Positions 19,927 through 27,632 of a stretch of 64,000 bases of DNA are shown piece by piece. Made by a program: the position numbers and the translations under genes. This DNA comes from Paracoccaceae bacterium. GTDB taxonomy: Bacteria; Pseudomonadota; Alphaproteobacteria; Rhodobacterales; Rhodobacteraceae. The first letter of the stretch is position 1. The number at the start of each line of letters is the position of its first letter. Location: NCBI GenBank assembly GCA_018222585.1, contig JAAFAB010000004.1, forward strand, positions 1 through 64,000. The letters are read 5' to 3'. Under the pieces are notes generated by a model. It saw only the letters and a program-made list of their open reading frames with translations. It searched no databases and was not told where the DNA came from.

Positions 19927-20059
19927 AGCGCGCTCTCCGCCCTGTAACTTCCGGTCAAACTCCCTTAAGCGATAGGTCAGGGCGCTTCAAGCCTGCCCGG
20001 GCCCGAAGGGCCGGGAGAGCTGGCAAGCGAGACCCGCAAGACGCAGGAGGAGACTGCTC

Positions 20060-20665
20060 ATGTCGGATCGTGACGGGATTTTCGCCGGGGACGACCCTTT
20101 CGCAATCGCCCGGGCCTGGCTGGCCGAGGCCGAGTCCGCCGAGGTCAACGACCCGAACGCCATCGCCCTGTCGACCGTGGATGAAACCGGACTGCCGAAT
20201 GCGCGGATGGTGCTGCTGAAGGACATCCTGAAGGACGGTTTCGTATTTTACACGAATTATGAAAGTCAGAAGGCCAAAGAGCTTGACCTAAGCGGCAAGG
20301 CAGCTTTTGTCATGCACTGGAAATCACTGCGGAGGCAGATTCGGGTTCGGGGCCAGGTGACACGTTTCGACGGTCCCGAAGCGGATGCCTACTACGAATC
20401 GAGATCGCTGAAGTCCCGGCTGGGTGCCTGGGCCTCGGCGCAGTCTCGACCGCTGGCCTCCCGGGGCGTTCTCATGGCCGAGGTGGCACGCGTCACCGCG
20501 AAGCATGGGACCCATCCGAAGCGGCCTCCGTTCTGGGGCGGGTACAGGATCGACCCGACGGAGATCGAATTCTGGGCGGACGGTGCGTTTCGCCTGCACG
20601 ACCGTTTCCGTTGGACACGCGCGGATATGACGTCGAATTGGGACATCCAGCGGTTGAATCCCTGA
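20060..20665 (+). CDS. pdxH: Pyridoxamine 5'-phosphate oxidase
   Basis: PdxH oxidises pyridoxine or pyridoxamine phosphate to pyridoxal phosphate with FMN. The 201-residue protein ends in the conserved WDIQRLNP and has [34 protein letters not shown] and [14 protein letters not shown], all family motifs. GGAGGAGA lies about six bases ahead of the start codon. A short GGCCG/CGGCC hairpin just past the stop may end the transcript, but no T-run follows. Confidence 0.96.
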   Translation: MSDRDGIFAGDDPFAIARAWLAEAESAEVNDPNAIALSTVDETGLPNARMVLLKDILKDGFVFYTNYESQKAKELDLSGKAAFVMHWKSLRRQIRVRGQVTRFDGPEADAYYESRSLKSRLGAWASAQSRPLASRGVLMAEVARVTAKHGTHPKRPPFWGGYRIDPTEIEFWADGAFRLHDRFRWTRADMTSNWDIQRLNP

Positions 20666-20799
20666 TTACCGGCCGTTCAACGGCCAGAAAGCGCGTTTGG
20701 CGGGTTGCCGTTCGTACGCGAATGTTGTTGATAAAAAAAGTGGGGGTTTCCCGCGCCGGGATTGGGGACAGGCGCGGGGGATGCAATGCGGGGTGTGAA

Positions 20800-21324
20800 G
20801 TGAATAATCATGACGATACCACCCGGAAGCTGGAGGGCCGCGTGAAGTGGTTCGATCCGGCGCGAGGGTTCGGCTTTGTCGTGGCCGAGGAGGGAGGGCC
20901 GGACATTCTGCTGCACGCCAACGTGCTGCGGAATTTCGGTCAGAGTTCCGTTGCAGACGGCGCGCTGGTGGACATCATGGTCCAGCGGACTCAGCGGGGC
21001 GTGCAGGCGATCGAGGTGCTGTCGATCACGCCGCCCGAAGGTGCGGGCACGGCGGTGCTGGAGGATTTCCGGTCTCTCGACCCGGCCGAAATCCAGGCGA
21101 TGCCGATGGAGCCGGCGCGGGTGAAGTGGTTCGACAAGCTGAAGGGGTTCGGCTTCGCCAATGTCTTCGGCCGCGACGAAGACGTCTTCATCCATGTCGA
21201 GGTGCTGCGCGCCTCGGGCCTGGCGGACCTGGCTCCGGGCGAAGCCGTCGCCCTGCGGGTGATCGACGGCAAGCGGGGCCGCATGGCCACCGAGATCTGT
21301 GCCTGGGAGGCGGCGGCCCGTTAG
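20800..21324 (+). CDS. Two-domain cold-shock protein
   Basis: The protein has two cold-shock domains in tandem, near residues 10-80 (VKWFDPARGFGFVV) and 105-170 (VKWFDKLKGFGFAN), each with RNP1-like and RNP2-like motifs, joined by a linker rich in Pro and Glu. Such double CSD proteins are known in alphaproteobacteria, for example Caulobacter CspC and CspD, and bind RNA as chaperones. The GTG at 20800 (VNNHDDTTRKLEG) fits the family start and gives 174 residues; the longer frame overlaps pdxH and is unlikely. The DUF192 gene follows after 16 bases. Confidence 0.85.
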   Translation: MNNHDDTTRKLEGRVKWFDPARGFGFVVAEEGGPDILLHANVLRNFGQSSVADGALVDIMVQRTQRGVQAIEVLSITPPEGAGTAVLEDFRSLDPAEIQAMPMEPARVKWFDKLKGFGFANVFGRDEDVFIHVEVLRASGLADLAPGEAVALRVIDGKRGRMATEICAWEAAAR

Positions 21325-21340
21325 GCCGCCGGAAGTTGTC

Positions 21341-21808
21341 ATGCGTCGCTCTTTCCTGTCTCTTGCCCTGCTGGCCTTTCTGACGCCCTCGGGTCTTCTG
21401 GCCGCCTGCCGCGCCGACCGGGTCGAGGTGCTGACCGACAGTGGCCTGCAGGCGTTCCGGGTCGAGATCGCCGACGACCCGGCCGAGCAGCAGCGCGGCC
21501 TGATGTACCGCGAGAGCATGGCCCTGTCGCAGGGGATGCTGTTTGTCTACGACAGCCCGCGGTCGCTGTCCTTCTGGATGCGCAATACCCTCATCCCGCT
21601 CGACATCCTGTTCTTCGACGAGACCGGCACGCTGGTCACGGTGCAGCCGATGGCGACGCCGCTGGACGAGACGCCCCTGCCTGGCGGGGTCAGCCAGTTC
21701 GTGCTCGAGATCAACGGTGGTCTGGCGGCCCGGATGGGCATCACCGAGGGCAGCCGTCTGCGTCACCCTGCGGTCGACCAGGCTGTTGCCGCCGCCCCCT
21801 GCGAGTGA
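21341..21808 (+). CDS. DUF192 secreted protein
   Basis: The 155-residue protein starts with a signal peptide (MRRSFLSLALLAFLTPSGLLA) and contains a full DUF192 domain: QQRGLMYRESMALSQGMLF, then SFWMRNTLIPLDILFFD, and a C-terminal VLEINGGLAARMGI. The function of the family is unknown; it is probably periplasmic. ATG 21341 was chosen for the signal peptide and the GGAAG upstream. It follows the cold-shock gene closely, an arrangement often seen in this order, so the two are probably co-transcribed. Confidence 0.88.
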   Translation: MRRSFLSLALLAFLTPSGLLAACRADRVEVLTDSGLQAFRVEIADDPAEQQRGLMYRESMALSQGMLFVYDSPRSLSFWMRNTLIPLDILFFDETGTLVTVQPMATPLDETPLPGGVSQFVLEINGGLAARMGITEGSRLRHPAVDQAVAAAPCE

Positions 21809-21872
21809 TCCCGATTCAGTCCAATCGGGGCCTTTTCAACCGGGTTCCGACAGGCTAGAGAGGCGCACGGTC

Positions 21873-21949
21873 CGGGGCGTAGCGCAGTCTGGTAGCGCAC
21901 CTGTTTTGGGTACAGGGGGTCGTGAGTTCGAATCTCGCCGCCCCGACCA
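21873..21949 (+). tRNA. tRNA-Pro (UGG)
   Basis: A full cloverleaf of 77 bases folds: acceptor stem CGGGGCG with CGCCCCG (7 bp), D-arm GCGC/GCGC, anticodon stem CCTGT/ACAGG, loop TTTGGGT with anticodon TGG at 21907-21909, T-stem GTGAG/CTCGC with loop TTCGAAT, discriminator A and an encoded CCA at 21947-21949. The sequence directly after it changes in character to an accessory segment. Confidence 0.97.
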
Positions 21950-22024
21950 CACCATCACTGACTTGCAAGGCGCTTCCGTTGAAACGGATTGGCTCGCTGA
22001 AACGGTCGTGAGACAAGTCGTTCT

Positions 22025-22294
22025 CTAGAGGTTCCGTAGCTTCACCACTTTCGCGATCGCTTCTTTCCTGCCTCGGGCATGGCTGTCGGTGGTTGAAACC
22101 TCCAAGTGCTGGCCGGCATCGCGCAGATCGAATGGTGCAACGCCCATATTTTTTGCCTCGGTGGTAGCGCGACACGGAATTTTGCGGTGTGCGACACCGA
22201 AGGTTGCAGCAGACGACTTTTCGCATCCGGCGTCGGCCGAGAGCGCAGCGACGGTCGGGTGGGCGAGGACGGGGGCACAGAGAAGCCAGCGCAT
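22025..22294 (-). CDS. Small unknown protein with signal-like start, in decayed cluster
   Basis: The frame gives 89 residues: a short hydrophobic start (MRWLLCAPVLAHPTVAALSA) and a polar, lysine-rich tail. The family is not recognised. Its ATG overlaps the stop of the 22-codon frame before it (TGATG), as in coupled phage or operon genes. The hydrophobic start may be an export signal, but the rest shows no domain and may itself be shifted out of frame. Whether it is still expressed is unclear. Confidence 0.3.
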   Translation of the reverse strand: MRWLLCAPVLAHPTVAALSADAGCEKSSAATFGVAHRKIPCRATTEAKNMGVAPFDLRDAGQHLEVSTTDSHARGRKEAIAKVVKLRNL

Positions 22295-22362
22295 CAGCTC
22301 AGCCCCTCAAGGCGGCCGAGCAGCTCGCGTAGGGTCTCGCGGTCGATCATCAGGGCGGTCAT
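22294..22362 (-). CDS. 22-residue ORF in overlapping chain
   Basis: A short frame MTALMIDRETLRELLGRLEG(LS) starts inside an ATGA overlap with the stop of the preceding membrane-protein frame and stops in a TGATG overlap with the next. The amphipathic helix character (DRETLRELLGRLE) and the exact overlaps argue that it is, or was, translated. No family is recognised. Confidence 0.3.
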   Translation of the reverse strand: MTALMIDRETLRELLGRLEGLS

Positions 22363-22539
22363 GGGCGCTCTCCGAGGAAGATCTCGGGGGCGACATGCTG
22401 CCCGGCGGTTCCCGAGGTCAGGTAGAGGGCGAAGGAGACAGCCGCAGCCCCGGCGGCGATCCAGAACGGCCCGGCGGCGACAATCTCGCCAAGCGGGCGC
22501 CGGCGGCGCCTCGTGGCGCTCAGACAGATGGTCGATCAT
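22359..22539 (-). pseudogene. Probable frameshifted small membrane protein
   Basis: A start at 22539 reads MIDHLSERHEAPPAP in one frame, while the neighbouring frame, open to the stop at 22359, reads LGEIVAAGPFWIAAGAAAVS and on through FALYLTSGTAGQHVAPEIF. Joining the two near 22495 would give a one-helix membrane protein of about 60 residues, followed by the ATGA-coupled small frame. This suggests one single-base indel. Its size and setting resemble holin-like or lysis-cassette proteins, but this is a guess. Confidence 0.35.
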
Positions 22540-23310
22540 GCCTCGGGTTCTTCGGGTGCGGGCGCTGGCCGTGCCAGCTCCTCGGCGCGGGCGGCGTACT
22601 CGGGCGCTGCGGCGCGGGTGGCCGAGCGGTGCAGTGGCGATACGGCATCTTCCCCACTCCTCTGATCCGATCGGCCAGACGATACTTCAAGCACACTCTC
22701 TCGACACTTGCGCGACGGCACGGCTGGGCCTGGCCCGCGCTTCGTCGGCGGCGCTGAGGACAGGGCGCGAAGATGTGCCAGGGCCCGGGGCCATCCAGGG
22801 TTCCGGCGCAGCATGTTTCCCCGCACCTGCACACAGGGCGGGAAGCGGTCGTTTGCTGCGCTTGCCACCTACGCCTGCAAGGCGGACCTTCTTGCCCTTC
22901 GCCGCGAGTGCTCGATTAGCGCTGCCGCTGCGAAGACCGTCGGGAAAGAGGGCGGAGAGTCGACCTCCGCTGCCTGTGAGACATCTGGCAGTGATGCGCA
23001 GGAGATGGCGGCCGCTCTCGGCACGCGGCGCCCGGCACCCCTCGCGCTTCCGGCCTGGTCGCCGACGTTGGGCCGCAGCGCAACCAACAGCAGATCTGAG
23101 CGCTCCCGACCAATCGTCCCGGCTCGGCGACAGGTTATTATCGCGCCTAGCCCCTTGAAAATCTGTCAGGCGAGCACCATTTGAGAACTGCTTAGGTTTC
23201 TTCTCTTCGTTATTCCGCCGCCAGTGGCTTGGTTTCGGTTGATCGGCTTGGATCGACTATGCCGGGCTGCCGCGATCTTGTGGGCAGCGTTTATCAAGGA
23301 GACCACGGAC

Positions 23311-23517
23311 ATGGCCAATGGCACCGTGAAATGGTTCAACAGCACCAAAGGCTTCGGCTTCATTCAACCTGAACATGGCAGCAAGGATATTTTCCTGCAC
23401 ATCTCTGCCGTCGAACGCGCCGGGATCAGCCGGATTGAAGACGGTCAGGCTGTCACCTTCGACATCGAGAGCGGCCGTGACGGTCGCGAATCCGCCAGCA
23501 ACCTGGCACTTGCATGA
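23311..23517 (+). CDS. cspA: Single-domain cold-shock protein CspA
   Basis: The 68-residue protein is one complete cold-shock domain with RNP1 KGFGFIQP and RNP2-like IFLHISAVERAG, in the order MANGTVKWFNSTKGFGFI. Such proteins bind single-stranded RNA or DNA and act as RNA chaperones or antiterminators. AAGGAGA lies 10 bases ahead of the ATG; the longer upstream frame is not needed. A long leader is possible because no gene lies upstream for 1.3 kb, which fits the post-transcriptional control known for cold-shock genes. A 12-bp hairpin follows the stop by 44 bases. Confidence 0.95.
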   Translation: MANGTVKWFNSTKGFGFIQPEHGSKDIFLHISAVERAGISRIEDGQAVTFDIESGRDGRESASNLALA

Positions 23518-23561
23518 AGACGGATCTGGAAGACCTGCTTAGAGGTGTTCCGGCTCAAGAA

Positions 23562-23597
23562 GGAAACGGTGGGCGGCTTCTGGCCCCCACCGTTTCC
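23562..23597 (+). terminator. 12-bp hairpin after cspA
   Basis: GGAAACGGTGGG pairs perfectly with CCCACCGTTTCC around a 12-base loop. It starts 44 bases past the cspA stop and probably protects or ends its mRNA, although no T-run follows. It falls inside the longer reading frame that begins at 23514, which speaks against that frame's early start. Confidence 0.6.
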
Positions 23598-23624
23598 GCT
23601 TCGGCTGCAAAAGCCAATGAGCCG

Positions 23625-23753
23625 ATGACTGCGCTTGACAAGACAACCGCAAGTGTCCGGCGCTTGCTGGATGAAGAGGCCCTGGTCCGGTCTGAAAAGA
23701 CGGCACGCCTGAAGGCTGCCCGCGAGAATCGCGACAAGGGCGGCAACGACTGA
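23625..23753 (+). CDS. Small conserved-looking hypothetical protein
   Basis: The frame from ATG 23625 gives 42 residues, MTALDKTTASVRRLLDEEAL followed by a Lys/Arg/Glu-rich helix ending in RENRDKGGND. An alternative start at 23514 overlaps the cspA stop (ATGA) and would give 79 residues, but its first part crosses the cspA hairpin and reads like random sequence. No strong ribosome site precedes the shorter start. The charged single helix resembles small cytoplasmic proteins common next to csp genes in this order; the function is unknown. Confidence 0.5.
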   Translation: MTALDKTTASVRRLLDEEALVRSEKTARLKAARENRDKGGND

Positions 23754-23855
23754 TCCCCGCCCCCGCACCGCCGCGTTCCACGTTGCTGGCCGCGCGAAAT
23801 TCTCCGAATGAATTCGTGCGGCTCATCGCAATCAAATCAACACGAGGAGACGGTC

Positions 23856-24020
23856 ATGGGCTATTCCCAGCCGAAAAAGCAGTTCGATCTCAAGGAATTC
23901 CTGAGCACACCTGCGAAGAAACGTCCCTACAATCGCAAGTTTGGCGCAATGAAGCCGCAAGCGGCAACGTCGAAACCGACCGCAACGTCGGAAGCCGAAC
24001 CGGACGACGCGGCAAGCTGA
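23856..24020 (+). CDS. 54-residue basic hypothetical protein
   Basis: The frame MGYSQPKKQFDLKEFLSTPA continues with KKRPYNRKFGAMKPQ and a Thr/Ala/Glu tail. A good ribosome site, GAGGAGA, lies five bases ahead of the ATG, which argues that it is real. It is rich in Lys and aromatic residues in its first 35 positions and acidic at the end. No family is recognised. It is followed by a row of four hairpins, so its mRNA or a processed 3' fragment may be structured. Confidence 0.6.
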   Translation: MGYSQPKKQFDLKEFLSTPAKKRPYNRKFGAMKPQAATSKPTATSEAEPDDAAS

Positions 24021-24068
24021 GCGTCTCGATATCTCTGCCTCCGGATCCCGGAGCGGCATAACAGGGTT

Positions 24069-24187
24069 GGTTCCGAGCATTCGGAGCCGACAGAGTCCCT
24101 GATGAGGGACCTGGCGCGACCATCGTCGCGCCGAACAGGCGATCTCCTCCATTTTCGAAGAGCGTTGCGGACTGCCCTGCCGGGCAG
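24069..24187 (+). ncRNA. Candidate structured RNA: four tandem stem-loops
   Basis: Four hairpins stand in a row: 24069-24088 (8 bp, one GU, loop GCAT), 24095-24110 (GTCCCT/AGGGAC, loop GATG), 24113-24132 (GGCGCGAC/GTCGCGCC, loop CATC) and 24172-24187 (CTGCCC/GGGCAG, loop TGCC). Loops two and three are complementary and could kiss. An anti-Shine-Dalgarno-like CTCCTCC lies unpaired at 24144-24150. This may be a small RNA processed from the 3' end of the upstream gene or the leader of the DUF982 gene. It does not match any RNA family I can name with confidence. Confidence 0.4.
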
Positions 24188-24225
24188 GCTGCGCCGGGAT
24201 CGCGTTAACAAACAAGGACAACAGA

Positions 24226-24477
24226 ATGATTGAAATACAATGGGGTGTCCCGATCACCCTTTACCCGGCACACAATGGTGTCGCCGAACGCTTCAGCACG
24301 ATCGAAAAGGCGCGTCACTGGCTGCGCCGCAACTGGCCCATCGTGGACGATGCGCGTCAGGCCGCCCTGGAGAAGATAGACTCTGCCATGGATTGTATGA
24401 GCCCGGTGAAGGAAGCACGCAGCGCCTTCGTCACTGCGGCACTGTCTGCCGGGTTCGTTCCCGACCGCGCGTCCTGA
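24226..24477 (+). CDS. DUF982 domain protein
   Basis: The 83-residue protein is almost entirely a DUF982 domain, with the recognisable middle RFSTIEKARHWLRRNWP followed by VDDARQAALEKIDSAM. Members are short proteins found mainly in Rhizobiales and Rhodobacterales, often on plasmids and in accessory regions, of unknown role. ACAAGGACAACAGA precedes the ATG and contains an AAGGA ribosome site. It sits between a hairpin-rich leader and a sensor kinase gene. Confidence 0.85.
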   Translation: MIEIQWGVPITLYPAHNGVAERFSTIEKARHWLRRNWPIVDDARQAALEKIDSAMDCMSPVKEARSAFVTAALSAGFVPDRAS

Positions 24478-24570
24478 GGCCCGCCGGACATTCGGGGACG
24501 CGCATTGGACCATAGAAATTCGCTAACAGGTCAAGTAGCTTGCGCTGAAACCACTCTTCCGGCCAGACGC

Positions 24571-25785
24571 ATGTTGCCCAATATTGATCCCCTCCACGAA
24601 AGTATCCGGCAGGTCGAGCTTGTCTCGGATATTTCCATGATCCTCGATGCCTGCGGGGCTGCAACCGGCATGGGCTTTGTTGCTGTCGCTCGCGTGACCG
24701 AAGACCGCTGGCTGACCTGCGCGTCCCGCGATCAGGTGAATTTCGGCCTGACAGCGGGCGACGAGCTTGATGTCGCATCGACCATCTGTCGCGAAGTACG
24801 GGCCTGTCGCAGCATCATCACGATTCCGGATGTGGATGACAGCGAGGTCTATCGCGATCACCCCACGCCCCGGCAATACGGTTTCAAGAGCTACATCTCG
24901 GTTCCGATCATCAGAAGCGATGACAGTATCTGGGGCACCCTGTGTGCCATCGACCCCGACCCGCGGGAGCTCGGGCCGCAGGCGGAACAGCTCTTTGCGA
25001 TCTTTGCCAGATCAATCGCCCGAGAGCTCGACCGCCAGGACGAGCTTACCAAGGGGCGGCAAGAGATCGCAGAGGGTCGCGCCAGCCTTCAGACCGAACG
25101 CGATACCGCACGGCTGCGGGAAGAGTTCATTGCCATCGTCGGGCACGACCTGCGCAATCCGATCGCCGCGGTTACATCCGGCTTGCGAATGATCGAGAAA
25201 CGCGATCTGTCGCCGGAGCGCCGGGCGATGCTGGTGCTCGAGATGCAGCGTGCGCTGACGCGGGCCAGCCAGATCATCGCCAACCTGATGGATTTCGCCC
25301 GTGGCCGCCTTGGCGCCGGGATCGAAGTGAATGCGCCCGTGCCGGTCGATCTTGAGCCGGTGTTCCGCGACGTGATTGGCGAGATCGAACAGGTTGCCGG
25401 TCAGCCGGTCCTGCCTTCGATCGACTTGCCGCGCGCTCTGGTCGCCGATCCGCAGCGGCTTGGCCAGCTGTTGTCAAATCTTCTGGGCAATGCCGTGGCC
25501 CACGGTGCCCCCGATCAACCAATTGCGGTCGACATCGCAGAGCGCGACGGTGAGCTGGTTGCCAGCGTCACGAACCAGGGCACGCCGATCCCGCCGGAGG
25601 TACAGGCGTCATTGTTTCAGCCGTTCTCACGCAATGAAAGCAAGCAGAAAGGCCCTCAAGGTCTGGGGCTTGGCCTTTACATCGCGTCACAGATCGCCAT
25701 GGCGCACGGCGGACGGATCAATGTGTCGTCTTCCGCGGAGGCGGGCACGACCTTCACCCTGTATCTGCCAGCCAAGCCGGCCTGA
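24571..25785 (+). CDS. GAF-domain sensor histidine kinase
   Basis: A soluble sensor kinase with a GAF domain (about 15-150, including GFKSYISVPIIRSDDSIWGT), a coiled segment (about 150-185), a HisKA dimerisation domain with phospho-acceptor His192 in AIVGHDLRNPIAA, and an ATPase domain with LSNLLGNAVAHGAP and GLGLGLYIA. No membrane helix is seen, so it senses a cytoplasmic cue. ATG 24571 gives 404 residues; a TTG at 24505 would add 22, and neither has a clear ribosome site. The stop lies two bases from the stop of a response regulator on the other strand, its likely partner. Confidence 0.9.
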   Translation: MLPNIDPLHESIRQVELVSDISMILDACGAATGMGFVAVARVTEDRWLTCASRDQVNFGLTAGDELDVASTICREVRACRSIITIPDVDDSEVYRDHPTPRQYGFKSYISVPIIRSDDSIWGTLCAIDPDPRELGPQAEQLFAIFARSIARELDRQDELTKGRQEIAEGRASLQTERDTARLREEFIAIVGHDLRNPIAAVTSGLRMIEKRDLSPERRAMLVLEMQRALTRASQIIANLMDFARGRLGAGIEVNAPVPVDLEPVFRDVIGEIEQVAGQPVLPSIDLPRALVADPQRLGQLLSNLLGNAVAHGAPDQPIAVDIAERDGELVASVTNQGTPIPPEVQASLFQPFSRNESKQKGPQGLGLGLYIASQIAMAHGGRINVSSSAEAGTTFTLYLPAKPA

Positions 25786-25787
25786 AA

Positions 25788-26150
25788 TCACGGCATCCGG
25801 ACAAGCGCCGCAACGATGTCCTTGGCTGCGAGAGGTTTTTCAAGAAACGGACTGTTTTGCGGCATGGCATGAGGTGCGGGAGGCGTGCCACCCGACATGA
25901 TGACGATACGGCAACTGTCAGACCGCCGCCGCACTTCCGACGCGAGGGCAATACCGTTGATTTCGCCCGGCATGTCGATATCGGTGACAAGCACGTCGAC
26001 GGCATCGCTGCCGTCCATGACGCGCAGTGCCGTTGCCGCATCTCCCGCTTCCAGAACGTTGTATCCAAAATCCGCAAGACCGAGTGCCAGATCCATGCGA
26101 ATTATAGGCTCGTCCTCGACAACGAGGATCGTCAGGCTCTTTTCGATCAT
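25788..26150 (-). CDS. Single-domain (CheY-like) response regulator
   Basis: The 120-residue protein is a bare receiver domain: acidic pair in VVEDEPI, phosphate acceptor Asp in VTDIDMPG, Thr/Ser position in IVIMSGG and the conserved Lys in FLEKPL. With no output domain, it would act by protein contact or as a phosphate shuttle. It faces the GAF kinase gene tail to tail with two bases between the stops, so the pair may share a signal though not a transcript. Its own promoter must lie in the 500-base gap upstream. Confidence 0.9.
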   Translation of the reverse strand: MIEKSLTILVVEDEPIIRMDLALGLADFGYNVLEAGDAATALRVMDGSDAVDVLVTDIDMPGEINGIALASEVRRRSDSCRIVIMSGGTPPAPHAMPQNSPFLEKPLAAKDIVAALVRMP

Positions 26151-26663
26151 GCGGGCGTTCCAATGCTACAGGTGAAGTGCACGCAGCCTGCACTCGCGCG
26201 CCCTACGATACCTAGGCCAACGGCTCGGGGGGGCATACGCGTTCCGGTTTTCTTTTGTGTCTGTGACATTTTTCGAGCAAGTCTGGCTATAAATGCCAAA
26301 GATCATACTGTGCGCCCCGATGCGATGGTCGGTGACGCAGGACGATCAGATGCTTTCGATCGTGACAGCCAGCGCCGTTGTAATTCAGGCAAGACATCCT
26401 ATATGTTGTTGAAGCGTTACGTGCATATCCCAAATTTAGAGGGTTTGAGGGAAGAGCGGACCCTGCCGATTGTCCGGCAATCACTATCCCACTACCGGAG
26501 CTCTCACCGAGCTGCTCGTTTCCGTAGAACACCCCTATCCTCAGACATTTGCCGAGCCCGCGTGGAAGTCCTTGGTGGGATGGCTTTCAGGCAGACCTGT
26601 TCTGCCGCGCCCTTGATCAAGCAACTGCAACGACCTCTTGCGAGGTGATTGAAAGGAACGTCC
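26151..26663. other. Intergenic stretch between response regulator and transglutaminase gene
   Basis: Both neighbours are transcribed out of this gap, so it should hold their promoters. A possible sigma-70-like plus-strand promoter is GTGACA at 26263-26268 and TATAAA at 26288-26293, 19 bases apart. The frames seen here lack ribosome sites and coding character. No repeat or RNA gene is recognised. Confidence 0.4.
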
Positions 26664-27545
26664 GTGAACAAGGACACGCGCCCCTCGACGATGGCAGGCC
26701 GTACGTCGGCGTTGCGCATGAATATCGGGTGCCGCATCACCCACACCCTGACCCAGCCGACCCCATTGGTCGCGCTGTTGAACGTCCATTATTCGCGGTT
26801 CGGCGACCTCGAACGCGCGGATTACCTCGTGACCCAGCCCAGCGTTCCGCTCGAAAGCTACCGCGATGGTTTCGGCAACTGGTGCGCGCGCATGGTGGCC
26901 CCTCCGGGCGAGTTCACCCTGACGACCGATGGCATCTTCCGCGATGCAGGTCAGCTCGACCCCCATTGCCCGGATGCACAGCAACATGCCGTGGAGGACT
27001 TGCCCTTCGATACGCTCGTCTACCTGCTGGGCAGCCGCTATTGCGATACGGACTTGTTGTCGGAGCGCGCCTGGGAGCTGTTCGAAAAGACCGATCCGGG
27101 CTGGTCGCGCGTGCAGGCCATCTGCGACTACGTGCATGACACCATAACCTTCGACTACATGAAGGCCGACGCAACCCGTACCGCATCGCAGACACTGGCC
27201 GGAGGCTTTGGGGTCTGCCGCGATTTCACCCATCTCGGCATCACGCTGTGTCGCTGCATGAACATCCCAGCCCGGTACTGCACAGGCTACCTGAGCGAGA
27301 TCGGCGAACCGCTGCCCCATGCCGAAGACGATTTCGCGGCATGGATGGAGGTCTACCTGGGCGGCCAATGGTGGGTGTTCGATCCTCGAAACAACAGACG
27401 GCGCACCGGGCGCATTCTTGTCGCGCGCGGCAGAGACGCCGCAGACGTGCCGCTGACACAAATCTTCGGGCCGGGAACCCTGTCCGGGTTTGAAGTGTGG
27501 ACTCAGGAAGTTCACGGCGAAGGGCCCGTCACTCCCGATACCTGA
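26664..27545 (+). CDS. Transglutaminase-like protein lacking the usual catalytic His
   Basis: The 293-residue protein has a beta-rich N-terminal part and a transglutaminase-core domain. The nucleophile Cys185 is in FGVCRDFTHL and the Asp is in WVFDPRNN (Asp240). The place of the catalytic His, normally HAW in front of the strand, reads FAAWMEVYLGG, so Ala225 stands there. Several proteins in this subfamily vary at that site, as I recall, so activity is open. GTG 26664 was chosen because AGGA lies six bases upstream. It opens a run of four plus-strand genes ending with a second, intact transglutaminase. Confidence 0.82.
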   Translation: MNKDTRPSTMAGRTSALRMNIGCRITHTLTQPTPLVALLNVHYSRFGDLERADYLVTQPSVPLESYRDGFGNWCARMVAPPGEFTLTTDGIFRDAGQLDPHCPDAQQHAVEDLPFDTLVYLLGSRYCDTDLLSERAWELFEKTDPGWSRVQAICDYVHDTITFDYMKADATRTASQTLAGGFGVCRDFTHLGITLCRCMNIPARYCTGYLSEIGEPLPHAEDDFAAWMEVYLGGQWWVFDPRNNRRRTGRILVARGRDAADVPLTQIFGPGTLSGFEVWTQEVHGEGPVTPDT

Positions 27546-27632
27546 CCTTCAGGGCCAGAGACCACGTATCACCTCACTTTGGGGCGCGTGCCAACTGGCC
27601 CTTTGCTTTCAATATTTCCAAGGAACTATCAA

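Larger units (their letters stand above)
21950..23310. other. Gene-poor stretch after tRNA-Pro with decayed minus-strand ORFs
   Basis: No intact recognisable gene was found. Plus-strand frames here are arginine-rich and unconvincing. The minus strand holds a run of tiny frames linked by ATGA or TGATG overlaps (22025-22539), and upstream of it a frame ending at 22536 with an Ala/Glu-rich tail (PEYAARAEELARPAPAPEEPEA) that overlaps the next start by four bases. This looks like the remains of an operon, possibly from a phage. The part from 22870 to 23180 shows nothing that I can name. cspA begins at 23311. Confidence 0.5.

Noticed and set aside
22106-23158. Plus-strand frame of 350 codons after tRNA-Pro
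   Set aside because: The product is dominated by Arg, Ser and Pro with no domain, no ribosome site and no start context. The minus-strand chain of overlapping frames explains part of the region better.
24069-24187. Assigning the hairpin row to the cuckoo/CcsR or ar14 anti-Shine-Dalgarno small-RNA families
   Set aside because: Those families carry CCUCCUCCC-type motifs in hairpin loops. Here only one CTCCTCC occurs, between the hairpins and not in a loop, and no DUF1127 gene precedes it.
26403-26648. Short frame MLLKRYVHIPNLEGLREERT in front of the first transglutaminase gene
   Set aside because: No ribosome site, no family likeness and poor coding character; it lies in a region that should hold promoters.
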